From JBMNRY01 sp050944915 (GTDB lineage: Bacteria; Bacillota; Limnochordia; JAAZLZ01), in NCBI GenBank assembly GCA_050944915.1, contig JBMNRY010000028.1, positions 1-20,454 on the forward strand: DNA of 20,454 nt. The letters are read 5' to 3'. Both the position numbers and the translations under genes were made by a program. The notes below the pieces were generated by a model. It did no database searches, had not been told where the DNA came from, and saw only the letters and a list, made by a program, of their open reading frames with translations. Shown here one piece after another: positions 14,285-20,454 of this stretch (its first letter is position 1; every line of letters begins with the position of its first letter).

Positions 14285-15152
14285 GGCTATATCCGGCGGC
14301 CCGTAGAATCATCTGCTGGTGGGCGGGATCGATTTGATGGTTCTTATGGAGCTGACTCCCTAAAAAATGGAGACAAAAATGGCCTGGGAAATCATTATCT
14401 CTGATTCCCGCGCCCCCGTGGGGGAAACCGTTGATCGATGCCGCAATATACCGACCTTTTAATTCCACCATCACCGCCCGGCGATCCCAGGACCAACTCC
14501 CATTATAGATCTCCTTGAGCCGTTGGGTATCATCGGCGGTAAGGGGCTCCACATCGGCATGATAATGGCCGTAGTAGCGCCGGACTTTCAATTGTATCCC
14601 CGTTTCCACATCGGTGAGGACCGCGGTAGAAAAGTTTTCGAAAAGAGGGTGGACCTCGGCCCAAGGCAACAGTTCGACAAAGGGGCCATCGCTTTCAACG
14701 GTGGGAATGGACAATTCCTGACCGATGGATAAGCGACTCGGGTCGCTGATATTGTTGACCCGCTCCAAAACGTTTATGCCTACATCGAACCGCCGGGCGA
14801 TGGACCATAAGCTATCCCCCGATCGTACCCGATAGGAAACATACCTGCCTTTCCCCTGCTGGGCGATAGTCTCTAATTTCCCCCAGGTTTCCGAACCGAC
14901 GATACCATCTTGGACCAGACCTGCATCATGTTGAAAGGCCCGGATAGCCAAGTTTGTTCGAGTCCCCAAATGGCCGTCGGGAACGGTATCGAGATAGTTT
15001 AAGGTAGTCAGCAGGTGCTGGAGCAAATAGACATAGGGCCCCTTATCCCCCTCCCTTAGCACAGGGCGGTTGGCCGCCACCGGAGAGCACCACAAAACTC
15101 CCACAAGGAGGGCCATCGTTGCCCAGATGATTACCCGGTTTAATTTCGGCAT
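14274..15152 (-). CDS. Secreted peptidoglycan-binding/LysM protein with an uncharacterised C-terminal domain
   Basis: Probably an exported cell-wall protein. The N-terminus MPKLNR plus the hydrophobic VIIWATMALLVGVLW and SPVAA-N looks like a signal peptide. Next is a PG_binding_1-type domain (LREGDKGPYVYLLQHLL to DGIVGSETWGKL), then a LysM (YRVRSGDSLWSIARRFDVGI to LSIGQELSIP). The last ~120 residues form a domain rich in conserved-looking His/Asp: HYHADVEPL, NGFPHGGAGIRDNDFPGHFC, LHFLGS, NHQIDPAHQ. I do not recognise it with certainty; it could be an enzyme on cell wall. The ATG at 15150-15152 follows AAGGAAG by about 10 bases; in-frame TTG or GTG codons just upstream are alternatives, and a GTG at 15171-15173 lacks a ribosome site. 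It sits between ylbL and yceD, where Bacillus has ylbM. Confidence 0.82.
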   Translation of the reverse strand: MPKLNRVIIWATMALLVGVLWCSPVAANRPVLREGDKGPYVYLLQHLLTTLNYLDTVPDGHLGTRTNLAIRAFQHDAGLVQDGIVGSETWGKLETIAQQGKGRYVSYRVRSGDSLWSIARRFDVGINVLERVNNISDPSRLSIGQELSIPTVESDGPFVELLPWAEVHPLFENFSTAVLTDVETGIQLKVRRYYGHYHADVEPLTADDTQRLKEIYNGSWSWDRRAVMVELKGRYIAASINGFPHGGAGIRDNDFPGHFCLHFLGSQLHKNHQIDPAHQQMILRAAGYSLDS

Positions 15153-15176
15153 CAACACTTCGCTTCCTTCCACTAG

Positions 15177-16157
15177 TTATGTTTTTGGCGGTAAGTTCTC
15201 CAAAAAGGTTAGGGCTTCTTCAATGGTCTCCACCCCAACGATTTGAATGTCTCGGGCAACCCGCCGGGCATCGGCCACATTGGCCTGGGGAGCGAAAAAG
15301 TAGCGGGCTCCAGCCCTTTCGGCGGCGATCACCTTTTGTTTCACTCCCCCGATAGCCTCCACCCTTCCTTCTAAGGTCAAGGTCCCCGTACCGGCGATAG
15401 GCCAGCCTTTAGTCAAATCCTGGGGGGTGAGTTGATCGAGGATCTCCAAGGCAAACATCAACCCCGCCGAGGAGCCTCCGATGTTTTGGGGCTCTACCTT
15501 AACCGAACAGGGAAACCCGTACCGATGATGGTTTCCGACCATGATTCGCAAAGCAGCTTGGCCCCTTTCATCGACGGTCTCCATTTCCACCTCTAGGTTT
15601 TCCCCCTCCCGGAGGATCTCTAGGACCACTACCTCACCGGGGGTCCGGTTTTGCAACAGGGCCATGACCCCTTCGGTGGTCGTGATCCTTTGGCCATCGA
15701 CACCTATGATTTCATCACCGGCCTGTAAGATACCTGCCGCGGGACTGCGGGGTAGGATCCCTTCCACCCGGACAGAAGGGCGAATATCGACGGGCAGGCC
15801 GGCCTTCTGGAAGGCTACCGCTTGGGAAACCATGATACTTTCCTCCATCATCCGTCCCATCAAATCCATATACTGGGGAAGATTCATCCCCGGAGGCAGT
15901 TCTCCTCGAAGGGTGATTAGTTCCCGCTCCGGACTGATAAAAGAATAAAAGACCGATAAAAGGTTGGCCCTTTCATTGGCCACGGACGTTAAGAAAAAGG
16001 TCCCGCGACTTCCGGGATTGGAACCGGGCACCTCCACTATTGCATGGAGGGGAAGGGTCACCCCAGGCATGATGACCATAAAGGCACTACCCACGTAAAG
16101 TTGCAAAAGGATGAGGGCAAAGAGCACGCTAAAAAGTCGCCGCTCCCGAGTAGACAT
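15177..16157 (-). CDS. Membrane-anchored PDZ-Lon serine protease (YlbL/SepM family)
   Basis: Extracytoplasmic protease; the streptococcal relative SepM trims competence pheromone and Bacillus YlbL degrades SOS division inhibitors. One transmembrane segment (about 8-30) anchors a region leading to a PDZ domain (about 128-195; VEGILPRSPAAGILQAGDEI, IGVDGQRI) and a Lon-type catalytic domain. The Ser-Lys dyad is Ser230 in NIGGSSAGLMFALEI and Lys273 in IGGVKQKVIAAERAG. The 326 residues are close to YlbL. The ATG at 16155-16157 has AAAGGA about 10 bases upstream. It heads a cluster with the LysM protein (3-base to 24-base gap depending on start). No convincing promoter was found in 16158-16291. Confidence 0.93.
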   Translation of the reverse strand: MSTRERRLFSVLFALILLQLYVGSAFMVIMPGVTLPLHAIVEVPGSNPGSRGTFFLTSVANERANLLSVFYSFISPERELITLRGELPPGMNLPQYMDLMGRMMEESIMVSQAVAFQKAGLPVDIRPSVRVEGILPRSPAAGILQAGDEIIGVDGQRITTTEGVMALLQNRTPGEVVVLEILREGENLEVEMETVDERGQAALRIMVGNHHRYGFPCSVKVEPQNIGGSSAGLMFALEILDQLTPQDLTKGWPIAGTGTLTLEGRVEAIGGVKQKVIAAERAGARYFFAPQANVADARRVARDIQIVGVETIEEALTFLENLPPKT

Positions 16158-16291
16158 GGAACACCGGTCCTTTCCATGGACGGAGAGTTATCCTGCGCAT
16201 GGACCATTATTCCCTAAAAACCCCTTCTTTACCTCCCTTAAGGAAGAATACTCCTCCCTTGGCTAACCAGGGCTATACTTGAGAGCAGAGG

Positions 16292-16317
16292 AAAAGCGGT
16301 CCCCGACGGGGGACCGC
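16292..16317 (-). terminator. Intrinsic terminator of csoR-copA
   Basis: On the minus strand a 9-bp GC-rich stem (GCGGTCCCC / GGGGACCGC) with a 4-base loop is followed by TTTTCCTC. It begins 22 bases after the copA stop. Confidence 0.85.
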
Positions 16318-16339
16318 CCTTGAACCCTTTGTTCGAAAG

Positions 16340-18790
16340 TTAATGGACCGGTCGAAAACGCCTCAGCCGCAAGGCATTGGTGACCACCGATACGGAACTG
16401 AAGGCCATGGCTGCGGCGGCGATCATGGGATTCAACAAGGGACCGCCCAATAGATAGAGGACTCCTGCGGCAATGGGAATCCCCGCGGTATTATAGGCGA
16501 AGGCCCAAAAGAGGTTTTGCTTGATATTCCTAATGGTCGCCTTGCTAAGCTGAATGGCCGTAGGCACATCAAGCAGGTCGCTTCTCACCAGGACGATATC
16601 GGCCGATTCCATGGCCACGTCGGTGCCCGAGCCGATGGCGATGCCGATATCGGCCTGGGCCAAGGCGGGAGCATCGTTGATTCCGTCTCCGACCATAGCC
16701 ACTATTCGACCCTCGTCTTGGAGTTTTTTCACTTCATTAGCCTTATCTTGGGGTAGGACTTCAGCTAAGACCCGCTGGATTCCCACTTGGCGGGCCATGG
16801 CCGCGGCGGTCCTTTGGTTATCCCCGGTAATCATGACTACCTCGATGCCCATCTCCTTCAGAATGTCAATGGCCCGCCTACTGTTTTCTTTCACCGTATC
16901 GGCCACGGCGATCAAGCCGGCCAAACGACCGTCGATAGCGACGAACATCGGTGTTTTTCCTTCTTCGGCTAGCTTATCGGCCTCCCCTTGGAGGGTGATG
17001 GCTAGGCCCCGGTCATCCATCAGCTTCTTATTACCCATCAAGACCTGTCGACCCTCGACGGTGACTTCGATTCCGTGTCCTGGGATGGCGGCGAAGTCTT
17101 CAATCTCCATGGGTGCTAGATTTCTTTCCTGGGCCCGGCGGACAATGGCTTCACCTAAGGGATGCTCCGAACCCTGTTCGGCCGCGGCCGCCAGCTGGAG
17201 CAGCTCATCTTCCTCCATATCGTCGACGGTGATAATATCGGTCACCTGGGGTTCCCCTTCGGTGATGGTACCCGTTTTGTCAAAGATGATGGTATCGATG
17301 CTGTGGGTCCGCTCTAGGGCTTCCCCTCCTTTGATGAGCACCCCGTGTTCTGCTCCTTTGCCGGTGCCGACCATAATGGCCGTCGGTGTAGCTAGACCTA
17401 GGGCACAGGGACAGGCGATGACGAGTACGGAAATGAAGATGGTCAAGGCAAAGACCGTCGACATCCCGGCTAAGTACCAAGCTAGACCGGCGATAACGGC
17501 GATGGCCATCACCACAGGGACGAAATAGCCGGAAATGATATCGGCCAGCTGGGCGATAGGGGCCTTGGAACCTTGAGCCTCTTCCACCAGTTTGATGATT
17601 TGGGCTAAGGTCGTATCCTCTCCGACCTTAGTCGCCCGAAACTGGATGGTGCCGTTTTTGTTAATGGTCGCGCCAACCACCTGGCTACCCACATGTTTTT
17701 CCACGGGGATGCTCTCCCCGGTGAGCATCGATTCATCGACAGAGGTGCGACCGGCCACTACTTCGCCGTCAACGGGGATTTTTTCCCCCGGTTTGACCAC
17801 CAGGATATCTCCGACTTCCACCTCTTCGATGGGGATCGTCCTCTCTTGCCCATTATGGATGATGGTGGCCGTTTTCGGAGCTAGTCCCATCAACTTTTTG
17901 ATGGCTTCGGACGTTTTACCCTTGCTGATCATCTCCAGGTATTTCCCAAAGAGGATCAACGTGATGATGACTCCCGTCGTTTCGAAATACAGTTCATAGG
18001 CAAAACTTGTATGCCCGGCCTGAATCTGCACGATGGCATAAAGGCCATAAAGGAAAGCGGCACTGGTACCGACGGCGATCAAAGAATCCATATTAGGTTC
18101 CCGTCGCCACAGCCGGGAAAATCCAACGGTGTAGAATCGGTGCCCGGCAATTACCGCTGGGATGGTCAATAAAAGCTGAGTTAAGGCGAAGTTCAGCGGA
18201 TTGATATCTGGCCGAATGAAGGCTGGCAGTGGCCAACCTAACATATGTCCCATGGCCATGTAAAACAGGGGGATGGTGAAGATGGCAGCGCTAAGCAGCC
18301 GCTTCTTCAATTGCTGTAGATCAAGTTCCCAACGAGCCCTTTCTCCATCGACTGGTTGTCCTGTTTCGATCTCGGAAGCCTCATAGCCTCCGCGAGTGAT
18401 GGCTTCTCTAATTTGGGAGATCCTCACTTCCCCGGGGTCATAGACGATTCTAGCCTTTTCTGTGGCCAGGTTGACGCTTACTTCCTCCACGCCGGGCAAC
18501 TTGGCGATAGCCCTTTCTACCGCCCGAACACAGGCGGCACAGGTCATCCCCGAGATGGCCATGGTCACTTCCCGCTTCTCTGTTTCCGTGCCGTAGCCCG
18601 CCTTCTGGACTGCTTCTTTGATTTTATCTAGATCGGTGATTTGGCCGTCAAATTCCACATTTAGTCGTTCCGTAGCTAAATTAACCGCTGCCCCTTGGAC
18701 GCCATCGAGGCGACTAACGCTGCGCTCGACAGCCCGGGCACAAGCTGCACAGGTCATCCCCGTCACCCGAATTGTCTTCCGCTCCATCAT
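16340..18790 (-). CDS. copA: Copper-exporting P1B-type ATPase CopA
   Basis: Pumps Cu(I) out of the cell. Two N-terminal heavy-metal-associated domains each carry GMTCAAC (near residues 11-17 and 81-87). Eight transmembrane segments are expected; the metal-site CPC is in VIACPCALGLATPTA. The phosphorylation motif is DKTGTITEGEPQV, the nucleotide-binding HP is in SEHPLGEAIV, then TGDNQRTA and MVGDGINDAPAL. The C-terminal segments FAYNTAGIPIAAG and MAFSSVSVVTNALRL provide the YN and MSS-like residues of Cu(I)-ATPases. I use the ATG at 18788-18790, 9 bases after AGGGAGG; an ATG at 18797-18799 touches the ribosome site and is too close. It follows csoR by about 50 bases, is controlled with it, and ends before a strong terminator. 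No copZ chaperone gene is present. Confidence 0.97.
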   Translation of the reverse strand: MMERKTIRVTGMTCAACARAVERSVSRLDGVQGAAVNLATERLNVEFDGQITDLDKIKEAVQKAGYGTETEKREVTMAISGMTCAACVRAVERAIAKLPGVEEVSVNLATEKARIVYDPGEVRISQIREAITRGGYEASEIETGQPVDGERARWELDLQQLKKRLLSAAIFTIPLFYMAMGHMLGWPLPAFIRPDINPLNFALTQLLLTIPAVIAGHRFYTVGFSRLWRREPNMDSLIAVGTSAAFLYGLYAIVQIQAGHTSFAYELYFETTGVIITLILFGKYLEMISKGKTSEAIKKLMGLAPKTATIIHNGQERTIPIEEVEVGDILVVKPGEKIPVDGEVVAGRTSVDESMLTGESIPVEKHVGSQVVGATINKNGTIQFRATKVGEDTTLAQIIKLVEEAQGSKAPIAQLADIISGYFVPVVMAIAVIAGLAWYLAGMSTVFALTIFISVLVIACPCALGLATPTAIMVGTGKGAEHGVLIKGGEALERTHSIDTIIFDKTGTITEGEPQVTDIITVDDMEEDELLQLAAAAEQGSEHPLGEAIVRRAQERNLAPMEIEDFAAIPGHGIEVTVEGRQVLMGNKKLMDDRGLAITLQGEADKLAEEGKTPMFVAIDGRLAGLIAVADTVKENSRRAIDILKEMGIEVVMITGDNQRTAAAMARQVGIQRVLAEVLPQDKANEVKKLQDEGRIVAMVGDGINDAPALAQADIGIAIGSGTDVAMESADIVLVRSDLLDVPTAIQLSKATIRNIKQNLFWAFAYNTAGIPIAAGVLYLLGGPLLNPMIAAAAMAFSSVSVVTNALRLRRFRPVH

Positions 18791-18842
18791 CGCGGTCATC
18801 CTCCCTTTCGCCCGGGATTAGTATCCCTGGCCTGACCCGTCA

Positions 18843-19106
18843 CTATTTCGTCAATTTATCGATGATAACCATGATTTCATCGATTTTTTTGCCGGCATCA
18901 CCCTGTTCAAAGGCCTCCTTGACACAGCTGGATAGGTGATCATTGAGGATCTGTCGGTTCACGCTGCGTAAGATAGCCTGGGTGGCCATGAGCTGATTGG
19001 CAATATCAATACAATATCGATCTTCTTCGACCATACGGAGCAAACCGTCGATTTGCCCCCGGGCCGTTTTCAACAAGCGTGTGATCTTTGTTCGATCCGA
19101 TTTCAT
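18843..19106 (-). CDS. csoR: Copper-sensing transcriptional repressor CsoR
   Basis: Cu(I)-responsive DUF156 repressor; copper binding releases DNA and induces copper export. The 87 residues hold the Cu(I) ligands Cys32 (DRYCIDIANQL), His57 and Cys61 (NDHLSSCVKEAF), the C-H-C pattern of true CsoR. The basic helix TARGQIDGLLRM is typical. The ATG at 19104-19106 is 7 bases from GGAGG; the adjacent ATG at 19107-19109 is also possible. Longer in-frame versions reach beyond the promoter and are excluded. It heads the operon with copA and is autoregulated through the operator in its leader. Confidence 0.95.
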   Translation of the reverse strand: MKSDRTKITRLLKTARGQIDGLLRMVEEDRYCIDIANQLMATQAILRSVNRQILNDHLSSCVKEAFEQGDAGKKIDEIMVIIDKLTK

Positions 19107-19115
19107 CATCAACCC

Positions 19116-19138
19116 TCCCCACCCCCGTGGGGTGTCCT
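19116..19138 (-). promoter_or_regulatory. CsoR operator
   Basis: CACCCC (19120-19125), a CGT centre and GGGGTG (19129-19134) form a G/C-tract dyad that closely resembles the Mycobacterium tuberculosis cso operator (CCCACCCCC..GTGGGGTG). It lies about 4-26 bases downstream of the predicted transcription start (~19142) and just before the csoR ribosome site, where bound CsoR would block transcription. Confidence 0.82.
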
Positions 19139-19148
19139 TGGTATAATA

Positions 19149-19178
19149 ATTATAACTCCCGAAGGAGTCAGTTGTCAA
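19149..19178 (-). promoter_or_regulatory. Consensus sigma-A promoter of csoR-copA
   Basis: On the minus strand TTGACA (19173-19178), an 18-base spacer and TATAAT (19149-19154). Both hexamers are perfect. The spacer itself contains the dyad ACTCC-cgaa-GGAGT (19155-19168). Confidence 0.88.
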
Positions 19179-19185
19179 CAACTGA
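19168..19185. repeat. 8-bp-arm palindrome covering the csoR -35 box
   Basis: TCAGTTGT and ACAACTGA flank a 2-base centre, making an 18-base near-palindrome over the -35 hexamer. It differs from the CsoR-type G/C dyad and could be a site for another regulator, or chance. Confidence 0.45.
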
Positions 19186-19205
19186 TGGCCAACTACCCAT
19201 GCTGA

Positions 19206-19236
19206 GCATATTTCTTCCCGACAACAAATATATATC
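19206..19236 (+). promoter_or_regulatory. Possible sigma-E promoter of ylbJ
   Basis: GCATATTT (19206-19213) fits the sigma-E -35 consensus GHATANNT. A -10-like TATATATC at 19229-19236 (15-base spacer), or AATATATA at 19227-19234, matches CATACAHT at five of eight positions. Bacillus ylbJ belongs to the sigma-E regulon, which supports the guess, as does the position about 30 bases before the start codon. Confidence 0.35.
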
Positions 19237-19271
19237 AGCTAAAAGATCCATGGGGATAGGGGGAAAATAGA

Positions 19272-20454
19272 TTGGTCAAATCCCTTGATCGGAGCCATGT
19301 GACAGCTTATCTCAGCGCTTTGTTAGGGATGATCATCGCCATCGCCATCATCTGGTATCCCGAAGCAGCTTTCGATGCTTCCCTATACGGACTGAAATTA
19401 TGGTTTGAAGTAGTGCTGCCAGCCTTACTTCCCTTTTTTGCCATGTGCGATATCCTCATGGGTTTAGGCGTCGTTCATTTTATGGGGGTTCTCTTAGAAC
19501 CACTGATGCGGCCTGTCTTCCGCATCCCCGGGGTCGGCGGTTTTGCCGTGGCCATGGGCCTGGCCTCCGGCTATCCCATCGGAGCCCGGATTACGGGCCG
19601 CTTACGGCGGGAAAACCTTTGTGACCAGGTGGAAGGAGAGCGACTGGTAAGTTTTGCTAACACTGCCGACCCCCTGTTTATGATGGGAGCCGTGGCTGTG
19701 GGCATGTTCGGTATGCCTCAGCTGGGGGTCACCATCGTTATCGCCCATTATGCTTCCGTCGTCCTCGTCGGCTTTTTGATGCGCTATCATGGTCAGGATA
19801 GCCATAGCGCGGAGATGCCAACCCGGCGGGAAAACATATTTCGGCGGGCTTTACGGGAATTGTATCGTCATCGGCAAGCCGATGGACGGCCCTTCGGTCA
19901 GCTTTTCGGTGATTCGGTTAAGGACTCCTTTGCTGCCATGCTCTTCATCGGCGGTTGTATTATGATGTTCTCGGTCCTTTTGCGGGTGTTCACCCTAAGC
20001 GGTATCACCGCCATCCTGAGCCGCTCTTTGGAAGTGATCATCGCCTCTGTCGGGTTAGCACCCAGTACTACGGAAGCCTTAGTCAACGGCCTCTTTGAGA
20101 TTACCATCGGCACCGAAGCGGCCAGCAGGATTTCCGCTCCCCTCATTCAACGGGCTGTAGTAGCCAGCGCCGTCATCGGGTGGAGTGGTATGTCGGTACA
20201 CACCCAGGTGGCCAGCATGCTCCATGGGACCGATATTCGCATGACTCCTTACATCATTGCCCGTTTTCTGCACGGGGTTTTCGCCGGAATCATCACCTAT
20301 CTATTGTTAGGTCCCGCCCAACCAGTAGTCCAACTGGCGACCCCCGTCTTGGCCCACGCCTTGATAGTCGATGGCCAAATGGATTTTGCGGCGCGGTTCT
20401 TAGCTTCCGCCGGCCTGTTCCTGCGGGTTTTGGGCAGTTTGCTGCTTGTGGGCC
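19272..20454 (+). CDS. ylbJ: Sporulation integral membrane protein YlbJ, 3' end beyond window
   Basis: Polytopic membrane protein required in Bacillus for resistant spores; proposed to carry dipicolinic acid across the outer forespore membrane. The frame is open from a stop at 19257-19259 to the window end, giving 394 residues of an expected ~410. Features include repeated hydrophobic segments (LSALLGMIIAIAIIW; VVLPALLPFFAMCDILMG), the conserved MGLASGYPIGARITGRL, SFANTADPLFMMGAVAVGMF, and later GLFEITIGTEAASR and SAVIGWSGMSVHTQV, typical of nucleoside-recognition (Gate) domains. The TTG at 19272-19274 follows AGGGGG by 8 bases; a GTG at 19299-19301 with GGAG 4 bases upstream is an alternative. 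It is divergent from csoR-copA. In Bacillus ylbJ lies near ylbL, from which the copper operon separates it here. Confidence 0.94.
   Translation, partial: MVKSLDRSHVTAYLSALLGMIIAIAIIWYPEAAFDASLYGLKLWFEVVLPALLPFFAMCDILMGLGVVHFMGVLLEPLMRPVFRIPGVGGFAVAMGLASGYPIGARITGRLRRENLCDQVEGERLVSFANTADPLFMMGAVAVGMFGMPQLGVTIVIAHYASVVLVGFLMRYHGQDSHSAEMPTRRENIFRRALRELYRHRQADGRPFGQLFGDSVKDSFAAMLFIGGCIMMFSVLLRVFTLSGITAILSRSLEVIIASVGLAPSTTEALVNGLFEITIGTEAASRISAPLIQRAVVASAVIGWSGMSVHTQVASMLHGTDIRMTPYIIARFLHGVFAGIITYLLLGPAQPVVQLATPVLAHALIVDGQMDFAARFLASAGLFLRVLGSLLLVG

Noticed and set aside
15050..15110. Lipoprotein signal in the LysM protein (VLWC)
   Set aside because: Trp precedes the Cys, which does not fit a lipobox; a normal signal peptide ending PVAA fits better.
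16554..17528. Long rightward open frame antisense to copA
   Set aside because: It mirrors copA codons, is low-complexity (Ser/Ala/Met rich), has no recognisable domain, and copA is a clear full-length gene.

Overview
The window reads as the core chromosome of a spore-forming Firmicute of moderate GC. Evidence for this is the classic Gram-positive gene order (ylbL-yceD-rpmF-plsX-fab genes-acpP-rnc and smc-ftsY-ylxM-ffh), purine-rich Shine-Dalgarno sites, frequent TTG/GTG starts, and the sporulation genes spoVS, a sigH-like sigma gene and ylbJ. I cannot name the genus; a deep clostridial or Limnochordia-like lineage is only a guess.

Layout, left to right. Almost everything is on the minus strand, so transcription runs right to left. 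At 1-5406 lie ffh (cut by the window edge), ylxM, ftsY and smc: signal-recognition-particle targeting plus chromosome condensation. A near-perfect sigma-A promoter drives ylxM-ffh from inside the 3' end of ftsY. At 5487-7349 a small island separates smc from rnc, which are neighbours in many Firmicutes. It holds a SigH-type sigma factor, spoVS and, divergently, a winged-helix regulator with a LexA-type C-terminal domain that has lost its catalytic serine. At 7346-13328 lies a complete run of type II fatty-acid initiation and elongation genes (plsX-fabH-fabD-fabG-acpP-fabF) followed by rnc, tightly packed with overlaps and its own promoter. At 13474-16157 lie rpmF, yceD, a LysM/peptidoglycan-binding secreted protein and a PDZ-Lon protease of the YlbL/SepM type. 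At 16340-19106 lies a copper-export operon, csoR-copA, with a textbook promoter and CsoR operator. At 19272-20454 ylbJ runs rightward off the window.

The fatty-acid block makes malonyl-ACP (FabD on AcpP), starts chains (FabH), elongates them (FabF, FabG) and hands acyl groups to phospholipid synthesis (PlsX). No enoyl reductase, dehydratase or fapR repressor gene is present here. The copper operon separates ylbJ from ylbL, which are close neighbours in Bacillus.

No tRNA, rRNA, CRISPR array or insertion sequence was seen. No gene-free gap exceeds 300 bases: the largest is 6563-6788 (divergent regulatory region), and the 134 bases at 16158-16291 hold nothing I can assign. I found no clearly new multi-gene system. 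The points most worth checking are the likely non-canonical AUC start of rnc, a terminator for the convergent regulator gene buried inside rnc coding sequence, the sigH-like/spoVS/dead-LexA island, the uncharacterised His-rich domain in the LysM protein, and the stacked dyads at the csoR promoter.
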